The notes below the pieces were generated by a model, which saw only the letters and a program-made list of their open reading frames with translations, searched no databases and was not told where the DNA came from. A DNA stretch of 64,000 nucleotides from Streptomyces sp. PTY087I2 (GTDB taxonomy: Bacteria > Actinomycetota > Actinomycetes > Streptomycetales > Streptomycetaceae). The position numbers and the translations under genes were made by a program. The stretch is taken from assembly GCF_001687325.1 (NCBI RefSeq), contig NZ_LZRD01000018.1:1-64000 (forward strand). The letters run 5' to 3'. Positions 34,101 to 41,916 of the stretch are shown piece by piece; position 1 is the stretch's first letter; each line of letters opens with the position of its first letter.

Positions 34101-35624
34101 GTGCCCGTACCGCAACGACCGCAACGCCCCGCGCAGCGCCCGCCGCACGCCCGCACCACTCCCCCGCGACGCCGTCCGCCGCAGGGCACCCGGCCGGTCC
34201 GGTCCCGGAAGCAGGACGAGCGGCCGCGCTGGGGCATGCGGGTGGCCACCGGGCTCTCGGTGCTGGTGCTGGGGGCGGGTGGGATCGGTCACGCCGTGGT
34301 GAGCAGCCTGGAGGGCGGGATCGGCCGGGTCGATCCGTTCCGGGACATGAAGAACCGCCCCTCGGGGGGCCACGGCACGAATCTGCTGCTCGTCGGCACG
34401 GACGGCCGGGACACGATCACCAAGGCCGAGAAGAAGAAGTACCGGCTGGGCGGCGCGCCCTGCCACTGCACCGACACGATCATGCTGGTCCATCTGTCGG
34501 CCGACCGGCAGCGGGCGAGCGTGGTCAGCCTCCCCCGGGACAGTTACGCCGAGATGCCCGCGCACACCGACCGCACCACGGGCAAGCACCACGGGAGCCA
34601 CCCGGTGAAGCTGAACGCCGCGTACGCGGAGGGCGGGCCGACGCTGACCGTGCGGACCGTCGAGAACATGACCGGGATCAAGGTCGACCACTATCTGGAG
34701 GTCGACTTCACCAGCTTCATGAAGACGGTGGACGCGGTGGGCGGGGTGAAGATCTGCACGGCCCGCCCGATGAAGGACTCGTACACCGGTCTGAACCTGC
34801 CCGCGGGCACACATGAGCTGGACGGCGGCCAGGCGCTCCAGTACGTACGGTCACGCCATGTGGACGTGGCCGCCGACCTGGGCCGGATGGAGCGCCAGCA
34901 GAAGTTCATGGCGGCGCTGATCAAGCAGGCGACGAGCAGCGGGGTGCTGCTGAACCCGGTGAAGTTCCAGCAGGTCTCCACCTCGGTGCTCGGTTCGGTC
35001 CGGGCCGACAAGGGCTTCGGTACGGAGGAGATGCTGGCGCTCGGCAAGGCGATGAAGGACTTCGGGCCGGCGTCGTCGGAGTTCGCGTCCGTGCCGATCG
35101 GCAACCCCAGCTTCCCGGTCAAGGGCATCGGCTCGACGGTGCAGTGGGACGCGGAGAAGGCGAAGAAGCTGTTCCAGGCCCTGCGCGAGGACAAGCCGCT
35201 GGCCCCGGCGAAGCCGAAGCCGAAGCCCGCGGCGGGACCGCAGCAGCAGCCCGCGAAGCTGGTCGACGTGGCGCCGAAGGACGTGCGGGTGCAGGTCTAC
35301 AACGGGACCCCGAAGGACGGCCTGGGCCGGACCGTCGACGAGGCGCTGCGCGCGACCGGGTTCACCACGACGGAGGCCCCGCTCAACGGGGAGGTACGGG
35401 AGCTGAAGCGGACGCTCGTGGAGTACGACCCGCGCTGGGACCGGTCGGCGAAGTCCCTGGCCACGGCGCTGCCCGGCAGCGAGCTGAAGGCGGTGAAGGG
35501 CCAGGGGCCGCAGATGAGGGTGACGGTGGGCGCGGACTTCACGAAGGTGCAGCGGGTGAAGGCGGAGACCCGGCAGACGGGCGAGTTCGCGACGGTGACG
35601 GGCGACGAGGTGGTGTGCCCGTAG
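34101..35624 (+). CDS. LCP family protein 4 with LytR_C domain
   Basis: About 507 residues. The preferred GTG start (VPVPQRPQRP) has GGAGGTG 10 nt upstream; the longer open frame from 33978 would add two cysteines and poor coding sequence. The basic Pro/Arg-rich tail is followed by a membrane helix (ATGLSVLVLGAGGIGHAVV), an LCP domain (NLLLVGTDGRD, SLPRDSYAEMP, YVRSRHVDVAADLGR), a Lys/Pro linker and a LytR_C domain (DVRVQVYNGTPKDGLGRTV). Four cysteines: CHC early in the LCP domain, one in VKICTA and one in the last three residues (VCP). It is divergent from the GT2 gene. Confidence 0.88.
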   Translation: MPVPQRPQRPAQRPPHARTTPPRRRPPQGTRPVRSRKQDERPRWGMRVATGLSVLVLGAGGIGHAVVSSLEGGIGRVDPFRDMKNRPSGGHGTNLLLVGTDGRDTITKAEKKKYRLGGAPCHCTDTIMLVHLSADRQRASVVSLPRDSYAEMPAHTDRTTGKHHGSHPVKLNAAYAEGGPTLTVRTVENMTGIKVDHYLEVDFTSFMKTVDAVGGVKICTARPMKDSYTGLNLPAGTHELDGGQALQYVRSRHVDVAADLGRMERQQKFMAALIKQATSSGVLLNPVKFQQVSTSVLGSVRADKGFGTEEMLALGKAMKDFGPASSEFASVPIGNPSFPVKGIGSTVQWDAEKAKKLFQALREDKPLAPAKPKPKPAAGPQQQPAKLVDVAPKDVRVQVYNGTPKDGLGRTVDEALRATGFTTTEAPLNGEVRELKRTLVEYDPRWDRSAKSLATALPGSELKAVKGQGPQMRVTVGADFTKVQRVKAETRQTGEFATVTGDEVVCP

Positions 35625-35635
35625 GGGCGGTTGCC

Positions 35636-35653
35636 GGGCCTGTTGTCAGGCCC
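35636..35653. terminator. short hairpin between LCP4 and thioesterase genes
   Basis: GGGCCTG-TTGT-CAGGCCC forms a 7-bp stem in the 39-bp gap between the two convergent genes. The flanking GGGGC/GCCCC could extend it imperfectly. It is a likely bidirectional terminator. Confidence 0.6.
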
Positions 35654-35663
35654 GCCCCCGGCC

Positions 35664-36233
35664 TCAGTCGTCGAATCCCTCGGCGGCGCGCTTCTCGCGC
35701 AGGTCCTTGATCGCGCGGCGGCGGGCGAGCCGGTGGGTGCGCCGGATCTGTGCCTCCTGGTAGCGCCGGTTGTCGCGCTCGGTCTCGGGGATCACCGGCG
35801 GTACGCGGCGCGGCTTGCCGTCCCCGTCGACGGCGGCGAAGACCAGATAGGCGCTGCCGACCTGCTGGGCGGGGGTGGACTCGTTCCAGCGTTCGGCCAT
35901 GACGCGGACGCCGACCTCCATGGAGGACCGGCCGGTCCAGTTGACCTGGGCCTTCACATGGACGAGGTCACCGACGCGGACGGGCTCCAGGAAGACCATC
36001 TCGTCCATCGACGCGGTCACGGCGGGCCCACCGGAGTGCCGGCCGGCCACCGCGCCGGCGGCGTCGTCGACCAGTTTCATGATCACGCCACCGTGCACCG
36101 TGCCGAGGAGGTTGGTGTCGCTGCCGGTCATGATGTGGCTGAGAGTGGTCCGGGACGCCGCGGTCGGCTTGCCCGGAATCTCGCCCTCCGAGCGGTTGGC
36201 CGGATCTGTTACGCCAGTGGCCTGATCTGTCAT
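35664..36233 (-). CDS. acyl-CoA thioesterase (hotdog fold)
   Basis: A 189-residue hotdog thioesterase hydrolysing acyl-CoA esters. The conserved TNLLGTVHGGVIMKLVDDAAG contains the HGG turn and catalytic Asp helix. ASMDEMVFLEPVRVGDLVHVKAQV and the SSMEVGVRVMAE strand follow, as in the YciA/BACH family. The basic C-terminal ~35 residues (Arg-rich helix) are an extension. The start MTDQATG gives a normal family length. It lies between two LCP genes and has no evident pathway link to them. Confidence 0.9.
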   Translation of the reverse strand: MTDQATGVTDPANRSEGEIPGKPTAASRTTLSHIMTGSDTNLLGTVHGGVIMKLVDDAAGAVAGRHSGGPAVTASMDEMVFLEPVRVGDLVHVKAQVNWTGRSSMEVGVRVMAERWNESTPAQQVGSAYLVFAAVDGDGKPRRVPPVIPETERDNRRYQEAQIRRTHRLARRRAIKDLREKRAAEGFDD

Positions 36234-36350
36234 ACCGTCCACCTTATGCGGGGTCCGCGATCCCGCAGAATGCATCAGGTTCGCAACAGCCCTGGTGCGA
36301 TTTCCCTTACACCCTGTAATAGCCCCGGGCCGGGACGGCACACTGTTCGG

Positions 36351-37664
36351 ATGAACGATTGGCCCGATCGACGGACCGGCGACCGCAGCGAACGCTACGG
36401 GCGGGGCAGCGCCAGCGCCCAGCCCGAGAGCGCGCGGGCGATGCCGCACATCCAGCGCCGCCCGGCCCAGCCCCGTACACCCCAGCGGCCGCAGGTACCG
36501 CCGCAGAGCCAGGGGTACGACGACCGCTACCAGGACGGCGGCTACGGCAACGGCCCCGAGCCCGGGTACGACAGCGGCTACAACACGGGCCAGGTCTACG
36601 GATCGGGCAGCGGCGGCTCCGACGGCCGGGGCGGCGGTGGCCGTCGCGGCGGCGGTGACGGAGGTTACGTCCAGGGCCGCCCGGCTCCGGACTGGCGCCG
36701 CCGGATCAAGCTCGGCGCGCTGACCCTGGTGGTCGTGCTGCTCGTGGTGTCGATCTCGACGTACTTCTGGGCCGACTCGAAGCTGAAGCGCGAGGTGGAC
36801 CTCGCCAAGGTCATCGACCGGCCGGAGTCCGGCGACGGCACGAACTATCTGATCGTCGGGTCCGACAGCCGCGAGGGCATGTCGGACGAGGAGAAGAAGC
36901 GGCTGCGCACCGGTTCCGCCGAGGGCAAGCGCACCGACTCGATGATGATCCTGCACGACGGCTCCAGCGGCCCGACGCTGATCTCGCTGCCGCGCGACTC
37001 GAACGTCGAGATTCCGACGTTCAAGGGCTCGGAGTCCGGGAAGACGTTCCAGGGCACCGGCCGACAGGTGAAGCTGAACGCCGCGTACGCCGAGGACGGC
37101 CCCGAACTCCTCGTCCGTACGGTCGAGTTCAACACGGGCCTGCGCATCGACCACTACGTGGAGATCGGCTTCGGCGGCTTCGCGAAGATCGTGGACGCGA
37201 TCGGCGGGGTCGAGCTGGACATCCCGAAGGCGTTCAAGGACAAGAAGTCCGGTGCCGACTTCCAGGCCGGGAAGCAGACGCTGAACGGCGAGCAGTCCCT
37301 CGCCTTCGTCCGTACGCGCTACGCGTTCCCGAACAGCGACCTGGACCGTACGAAGAACCAGCAGAAGTTCCTGGCGGCGCTGGCGAGCCAGACGGCGACC
37401 CCGTCGACGATCATCAACCCGTTCAAGCTGTACCCGACGATGGGCGCGGGCCTGGACACGCTGATCGTGGACAAGGACATGTCGCTCTGGTCGCTGGGCA
37501 ACATGTTCTTCGCGATGAAGGGCGTCACGGGCGGCGACGGTACGTCGCTGAACATGCCGATCTCGGGCAGCGTCGGCGGGAACCTGGTCTGGGACAAGGC
37601 GAAGGTGAAGCAGTTGGTACAGCAGCTGAACAACGACGAGAAGGTCACGGTCAAGGGCAACTGA
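36351..37664 (+). CDS. LCP family protein 5, cysteine-free, without LytR_C
   Basis: 437 residues. The cytoplasmic tail of ~125 residues is rich in Gln, Arg, Gly and Tyr (YDDRYQDGGYGNGPEPGYDS). One membrane helix (LGALTLVVVLLVVSISTYFW) follows, then the LCP domain with NYLIVGSDSREG, ISLPRDSNVEIP, HYVEIGFGGFAKIVDAIGGV and AFVRTRYAFPNSDLDR. Unlike the four others it has no cysteine and stops soon after the LCP domain. ATG 36351 is chosen; the frame is open much further upstream but antisense to the thioesterase gene. Confidence 0.9.
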   Translation: MNDWPDRRTGDRSERYGRGSASAQPESARAMPHIQRRPAQPRTPQRPQVPPQSQGYDDRYQDGGYGNGPEPGYDSGYNTGQVYGSGSGGSDGRGGGGRRGGGDGGYVQGRPAPDWRRRIKLGALTLVVVLLVVSISTYFWADSKLKREVDLAKVIDRPESGDGTNYLIVGSDSREGMSDEEKKRLRTGSAEGKRTDSMMILHDGSSGPTLISLPRDSNVEIPTFKGSESGKTFQGTGRQVKLNAAYAEDGPELLVRTVEFNTGLRIDHYVEIGFGGFAKIVDAIGGVELDIPKAFKDKKSGADFQAGKQTLNGEQSLAFVRTRYAFPNSDLDRTKNQQKFLAALASQTATPSTIINPFKLYPTMGAGLDTLIVDKDMSLWSLGNMFFAMKGVTGGDGTSLNMPISGSVGGNLVWDKAKVKQLVQQLNNDEKVTVKGN

Positions 37665-37665
37665 G

Positions 37666-37692
37666 GCCCCTCACAAGGTTGTTGCGAGGGGC
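37666..37692. terminator. hairpin between LCP5 and DUF5954 genes
   Basis: GCCCCTC (37666-37672) pairs with GAGGGGC (37686-37692). The intervening ACAAggTTGT can add four pairs. It lies directly after the LCP5 stop and before the stop of the convergent gene, so it fits a bidirectional terminator. Confidence 0.65.
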
Positions 37693-37714
37693 TTGGGGAA
37701 CATCACCCGCGGGG

Positions 37715-38761
37715 CTACGAGCTGTAGGTGATGTTCCCGTGCTCGTCCATGGGGGGATGCATCTGGGAGGGGCCGTACTCGTCGACGTCGGACGGGCGCG
37801 GCGTCTCCGGTCCGTCGGGCCCGATGCGCATCATGCGCTCGACCCGGACGACCTCGAACCGCTTTCCGCGCACGAAGAGTTCGTTGGGGCGACGGCGTGC
37901 CATGAACTTCTTCGCGGCCCGTTCGTTGACGGCCGCCTCCTTCTCGTCCACCTTCATCCAGGCGGGCAGCTCCGGCATGTCCGGGAGGTCCGGCAGCTTG
38001 GGGAAGGGCCGGACGAGGTGGTCGACGAGGGCGCGCCGGGCGCCCTGCGGGGTCGAGTGCTGCCCGGTCACCATCGACCAGGACACCTCTTTGCGCTGCA
38101 CCACCCGGAACGTCGTCGGGAGGAGCACGACGCCCGGGTGGGTGGTCAACGCCCTTTGGGAATCGGCCCGTACGTCGGCGGGGAAGCGCTCCGCGGTGTA
38201 GGTGAGGTGGAGCAGCCCGGCCCGGCCGATCCCCTCGCTCAGCCCGACGGCGGCCGCGTGGTCGACCACGAAGCCCTTGGTGCGGCAGGTTTCGGGGGCG
38301 TCCAGGTCCCAGCCGTCGTCGTCCGGGTCGGTGGCCCGGGGCGGCTCCAGGCTCCCGTCGCCGATCCGGGCGAACTCGTCGGCGCGCACGACCCGGTAGC
38401 GCACGCCGCACGCGGACACCTCGTTGACCTTCTCGGTCTCCAGCCGCGCCACGGCCGCCAGCAGCGACCGCCGCTCGGCGGGGTCGTCGGTCTCGTCCTT
38501 CGCCTTGAACCAGAGGTGCGAATTCAGCTCGTCCCGGACCATCTGCGGGAATCCGCTGTCGAGTTCGCCCATCAGCCGCCAGCGCGGCCGGTCCCCGCGC
38601 CGCTGCTCGGCGAGCCCGAACAGCGGCCCGCGGACGACGATGTTCGGATACTTGCGGACCGAGGCGAACGCATCCGCCTCGGTGACCTCGAAGACCGGGT
38701 CGTCGTGGTGGGTGACTCTGATCGTGAGGTGGTCCGGCGACTTCCCCGGGTGATCGTCCAT
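37715..38761 (-). CDS. DUF5954 family protein
   Basis: A 348-residue soluble protein matching what I know as the Streptomyces DUF5954 family. The N-terminal DDPVFEVTEADAFASVRKYPNIVVRGPLFG is characteristic, as is the repeated 'RYRVVRADEFARIG'/'RFEVVRVERMMRIGPDGPE' pattern that suggests an internal duplication. No membrane segment or known catalytic motif is present. The family often occurs beside Scr1-type regulators and DUF397 genes, as here. Function is unknown. Confidence 0.8.
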   Translation of the reverse strand: MDDHPGKSPDHLTIRVTHHDDPVFEVTEADAFASVRKYPNIVVRGPLFGLAEQRRGDRPRWRLMGELDSGFPQMVRDELNSHLWFKAKDETDDPAERRSLLAAVARLETEKVNEVSACGVRYRVVRADEFARIGDGSLEPPRATDPDDDGWDLDAPETCRTKGFVVDHAAAVGLSEGIGRAGLLHLTYTAERFPADVRADSQRALTTHPGVVLLPTTFRVVQRKEVSWSMVTGQHSTPQGARRALVDHLVRPFPKLPDLPDMPELPAWMKVDEKEAAVNERAAKKFMARRRPNELFVRGKRFEVVRVERMMRIGPDGPETPRPSDVDEYGPSQMHPPMDEHGNITYSS

Positions 38762-38830
38762 GCACTCAGTGTGCCGAAGTGGGCTGCCGGTGTCAGGGTT
38801 TCCGCGGTTTCCCCCGCGAAGGCGGGTGTC

Positions 38831-39037
38831 TCAGCTGCCGGAGGCGTACGGGAGGAAGTCGGCCCAGGCGGCGGGGGTGAAGCCGAGCGGCGGTTGGGCG
38901 AGGTCCTTGGAGTCGCGGACGTGCACGCTGCCACGGGCGGCGGCGACCTCGACGCATTCGGGGCCGTCGTTGCTGCTGTAGCTGCTCTTGAACCACTCCA
39001 GAGCGGAGGTGTCACCGCTCGGGGTCATGCGCGTCAT
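38831..39037 (-). CDS. DUF397 domain-containing protein
   Basis: 68 residues with the complete DUF397 pattern: ALEWFKSSYSSNDGPECVEVA, VHVRDSKD, then FTPAAWADFL near the end. These small proteins occur as partners of Scr1/WhiJ-like XRE regulators in Streptomyces, and some behave as antitoxin/toxin-like or developmental pairs. The start overlaps the stop of the upstream regulator by 4 bp (39034-39037), showing co-translation. Confidence 0.92.
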   Translation of the reverse strand: MTRMTPSGDTSALEWFKSSYSSNDGPECVEVAAARGSVHVRDSKDLAQPPLGFTPAAWADFLPYASGS

Positions 39038-39891
39038 GTCTCTCCCAGCACTTTCTCGATGAAGGCCGTCGATTCCCGTGGGCTGAGACCCTGAGCCCGG
39101 ACGAGTCCGAGCCGTTGCTCCAGGATCCGAATCTCCTTGGGGTCGAACGTCAGGCGGTTGAACAACTGCCCCTCCCAGTGTCCCACCGCAGTACCGTTCT
39201 TGAACTTGAGGAGCTGGAGCTGACCGCCCATGCCCGCATGGTCCTCGCGGTCGGTCGGCATCACCTGGATCTCGACATTCCGTAACTGCCCGATCTCCAG
39301 TAGGTGTTCGAGCTGACGTCGTAGGACGGCACGCCCGCCTAGGGGCCGCCGGATCGTCACCTCCTCCTGGACGAAGGTGAGCATGGTCAGGGGCTTCCGC
39401 TGGAAGATCTCCTGACGTGCCATGCGCGCGGCGACGTACCGTTCGATCTCGTCGGCACCGAAGGCCGGCCGCCGCATCTCGTAGAGCGCGCGGGCGTATT
39501 CGGCGGTCTGGAGCAGCCCGTGGACGTTGTGATTTCCGTACGCGCCGAGCTCGACCGCTTCCCGCTCCAGCTTGGCGAGATCCTTCACCTTCTTCGGGTA
39601 CCGGGCCTCCGCCACGTCCTGCTTCATCGCGGAGATCTTGCCGCCCGCCCCCACGGCCACGTCCGTCGCGTCCAGGAACTCCGGTTTGGGGATGCGTCGT
39701 CCGCCCTCGACCTTGTAGACGAGATCCTCGCCGTACCCGATGATCGCGCCCAGTTCGGCGGCGCGCAGCCCGGCGGCCTCCCGCCAGAGTCTGATCTGCC
39801 GCCCCACGGCGGCCATCACCGCGCTGGAATCGTCGGCCGGATCGATGTCGAGGTCGAGATCGGGCTCGGGTACGCCTTCGTCAGCAGCCAT
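39034..39891 (-). CDS. XRE/Scr1 family helix-turn-helix regulator (DUF5753)
   Basis: 285 residues. An N-terminal HTH_31-type domain (about 27-80: VGRQIRLWREAAGLRAAELG, then a YKVEGGRR recognition helix) is followed by the DUF5753 effector domain with the signature YGNHNVHGLLQTAEYARAL and ARMARQEIFQRKPLTMLTFVQEE. WhiJ/Scr1-type proteins act with DUF397 partners on development and antibiotic production in Streptomyces. Start ATG 39891 (MAADEGVPEP); the 39936 start is less likely. Confidence 0.9.
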   Translation of the reverse strand: MAADEGVPEPDLDLDIDPADDSSAVMAAVGRQIRLWREAAGLRAAELGAIIGYGEDLVYKVEGGRRIPKPEFLDATDVAVGAGGKISAMKQDVAEARYPKKVKDLAKLEREAVELGAYGNHNVHGLLQTAEYARALYEMRRPAFGADEIERYVAARMARQEIFQRKPLTMLTFVQEEVTIRRPLGGRAVLRRQLEHLLEIGQLRNVEIQVMPTDREDHAGMGGQLQLLKFKNGTAVGHWEGQLFNRLTFDPKEIRILEQRLGLVRAQGLSPRESTAFIEKVLGET

Positions 39892-40283
39892 GGTGGGCAG
39901 CGTAAGGACGGTGGGGCGGGCCGAGGGGCGGATCACCGGAAATCCACCCGAATTCGCTGCTCACACCGGGTCGTGCTGCCTCACGACCCGGTCGTGGCCC
40001 ACCGGATCGTGGCCGGCCGCGACCTGGTGGCCCACGACGTAACTACTTAAAGAACCAAGAGAAAAAAACCCAACCCCACCCCACCTGATGCCGGTGGTCA
40101 GCTGCGGGAGGGCTCGTCACTCGCGCGGGTGAGGTTTGCCGACTGAGCTGGATTTCGGCCCGGTTGGCAGGCATATGCTCGCGCTGATCGACCTTCGATC
40201 CACCTTCAGACGTCAGACAGCCCCCGGCCGGGACGGCAATCCCGAACCGAGGGCCTAACCAACAAGGAAGCAGCATCTTCCCG
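39892..40283. other. divergent intergenic region before the 40284 HTH gene
   Basis: 392 bases with no gene. It contains an unusual A-rich run (CTTAAAGAACCAAGAGAAAAAAAC spanning 40045-40069), followed by repeated CCCCACCCCACC. Both are unlike the surrounding 70% GC DNA. It must hold promoters for the divergent regulator and HTH genes. An AAGGAAGC box lies 13 nt before the 40284 ATG. Confidence 0.4.
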
Positions 40284-41270
40284 ATGGATACCCAGCACGA
40301 TAACGCCCTGGCCCATGCCCTGGCCGGAATTCCCGCGCCTGTCCCGCCCTCCGGCGTCATTCACGTCGTGATCCCGCACACGAGCCGGTTCACGGTCGTC
40401 GGCAACCACCTCGCCCAGCACGCCGAGCTGTCCCTCGTCGCGATCGGGATCGCCGTCTATATCCAGTCGCTGCCCGCCGGAGCGGAGGTCAGCATCAAGA
40501 CGCTTGCGGCCCGCTTCCCGGAGGGCGAGGTGAAGATCGCCTGCGCCCTGCGTGAGTTGGAGGCCCACGGCTATCTGCACCGCACCCGCGTGAGACTCGC
40601 GAGGGGCCGGGTCGCCACCCGCACGGTGTTCTGCAACCAGCCGGGGGCGGTGCTGCGGGGCGGGGTGGTGCCCGTGGTGGGACCCGCGGTACGTGGCGCT
40701 GGGCTCGCGCCCACTCCCGTACGGGAACACATCCGCGTACCGGAGCCGGAGCCCGTCGCCGTACCGGAGGAGCCCCGACCCGTGCCGGAGCCCGTCCCCG
40801 TACCGGAAGCGCTGCCCGCCCCGGTCCGCTTACCGGCCCGGACCGCCCCCAAGCCCCCGCGTAAGCCGCTCCCCCACCCCCGCGCGCTCACCCCGGAGCT
40901 GCGGCAGACCGCCGCCGCGTTCCTCGCCGATCTGCGGCGTCACGCGGAGGAGCTGGTGCTCTCGGAGGAGGCCGTCGAGGAGCTGGTGCCCGGGGTGGCC
41001 GCCTGGCTCGAACGGGACGCGACCACCGAGGCGCTCCGGCACGCCCTCACGGCCGACCTCCCGAAGCCGCTGAAGCACCCGGCGAGGCTCCTCAGGCACC
41101 GCCTCACGGCCCTCCTGCCGCCCCCGCTCCCCGGCATCCACGACCTGGCTCCACCACGCCGTACGCAGGTCACCCCGTTCCAGACCTGCGACGGCTGCGA
41201 ACGGGCCTTCCGCTCCCACGAGCCGGGCCACTGCCGCGACTGCCGGGCCCAGTACTGGGAGGCGGCCTAG
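40284..41270 (+). CDS. helix-turn-helix protein with C-terminal zinc-knuckle-like tail
   Basis: 328 residues. An N-terminal winged-helix region (about 30-125: VSIKTLAARFPEGEVKIACALRELEAHGYLHRTRV) has the look of a MarR/GntR-type DNA-binding domain. A Pro/Glu/Val-rich linker of ~65 residues follows, then a helical domain and a C-terminal CDGC...CRDC pair resembling a zinc ribbon. I recall similar proteins in Streptomyces annotated only as HTH proteins. It probably regulates transcription; the target is unknown. The next gene (Uma2) follows after 55 bp. Confidence 0.8.
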   Translation: MDTQHDNALAHALAGIPAPVPPSGVIHVVIPHTSRFTVVGNHLAQHAELSLVAIGIAVYIQSLPAGAEVSIKTLAARFPEGEVKIACALRELEAHGYLHRTRVRLARGRVATRTVFCNQPGAVLRGGVVPVVGPAVRGAGLAPTPVREHIRVPEPEPVAVPEEPRPVPEPVPVPEALPAPVRLPARTAPKPPRKPLPHPRALTPELRQTAAAFLADLRRHAEELVLSEEAVEELVPGVAAWLERDATTEALRHALTADLPKPLKHPARLLRHRLTALLPPPLPGIHDLAPPRRTQVTPFQTCDGCERAFRSHEPGHCRDCRAQYWEAA

Positions 41271-41325
41271 CATGAGGGGGACGATCCTGGCCGCCCCCGG
41301 GCACCGACGACGAGGAGTGGGCACG

Positions 41326-41913
41326 ATGACCATCGCCCCGGACGACGCACGGCGTGACGCCCACCTCTACCAGGCCATGAGGGATTTCGTCGCGCATACG
41401 GACGGCGCGCTTCCCGGCAAATTCGAGATCACCCGGGAAGGGATCGTTCACGACATGATGGCGCCTGTCGGCCCTCACGAGCTCACGACGCTGCGTATCC
41501 GGAAGCGCATGGAACGAGTCATGCCGGAAGAACTGGTCGCCCACACCGGAACCCCCGACGTGGAGAGTGTCGAGCACGGCATCATGCGCCACCCCGACGT
41601 GATAGTGATCGCGGAGGCGGACATGGAGGTCGCCGGATCCGTCGATCCTCAAGCCCTCATCGCGGCGATCGAAGTGGTCTCACGGTCCAACCCGGACAAC
41701 GACTGGGTGAGCAAGGTACGCGACTACCCGCTTCTGGGCGTCCCCGTCTACGCGATCTTCGACCCGCGCACCGGCTCGGGCGCCGTCCTGTCCGACATCC
41801 ACCGGACCCCGGACGGGCCGCGTTACGCGACCCGTAAGGACTTCCAGTACGGCGAGGACGTCACGATCGCCGAGTGGACGATCTCGACCGACGGTCTGCC
41901 GCGGTACGCCTGA
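41326..41913 (+). CDS. Uma2 family endonuclease-fold protein
   Basis: 195 residues with the PD-(D/E)XK-like Uma2/DUF820 core: FEITREGIVHDMMAP, the GIMRHPDVIVIAEAD segment (acidic catalytic Asp) and LIAAIEVVSRSNPDNDWVSKVRDYPLLGVPVYAIFDP (Glu and Lys of the nuclease motif). Uma2 proteins are numerous in Streptomyces and cyanobacteria, and their biological role is unclear. Start ATG 41326 (MTIAPDDARRD); the frame is open from 41272. Its 3' end is convergent with the frameshifted gene at 41917. Confidence 0.88.
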   Translation: MTIAPDDARRDAHLYQAMRDFVAHTDGALPGKFEITREGIVHDMMAPVGPHELTTLRIRKRMERVMPEELVAHTGTPDVESVEHGIMRHPDVIVIAEADMEVAGSVDPQALIAAIEVVSRSNPDNDWVSKVRDYPLLGVPVYAIFDPRTGSGAVLSDIHRTPDGPRYATRKDFQYGEDVTIAEWTISTDGLPRYA

Positions 41914-41916
41914 CCG

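Noticed and set aside
41326..41913. Uma2 gene as part of a mobile element
   Set aside because: No transposase, integrase, terminal inverted repeats or tRNA-linked attachment site flanks it, and the composition matches the surroundings.
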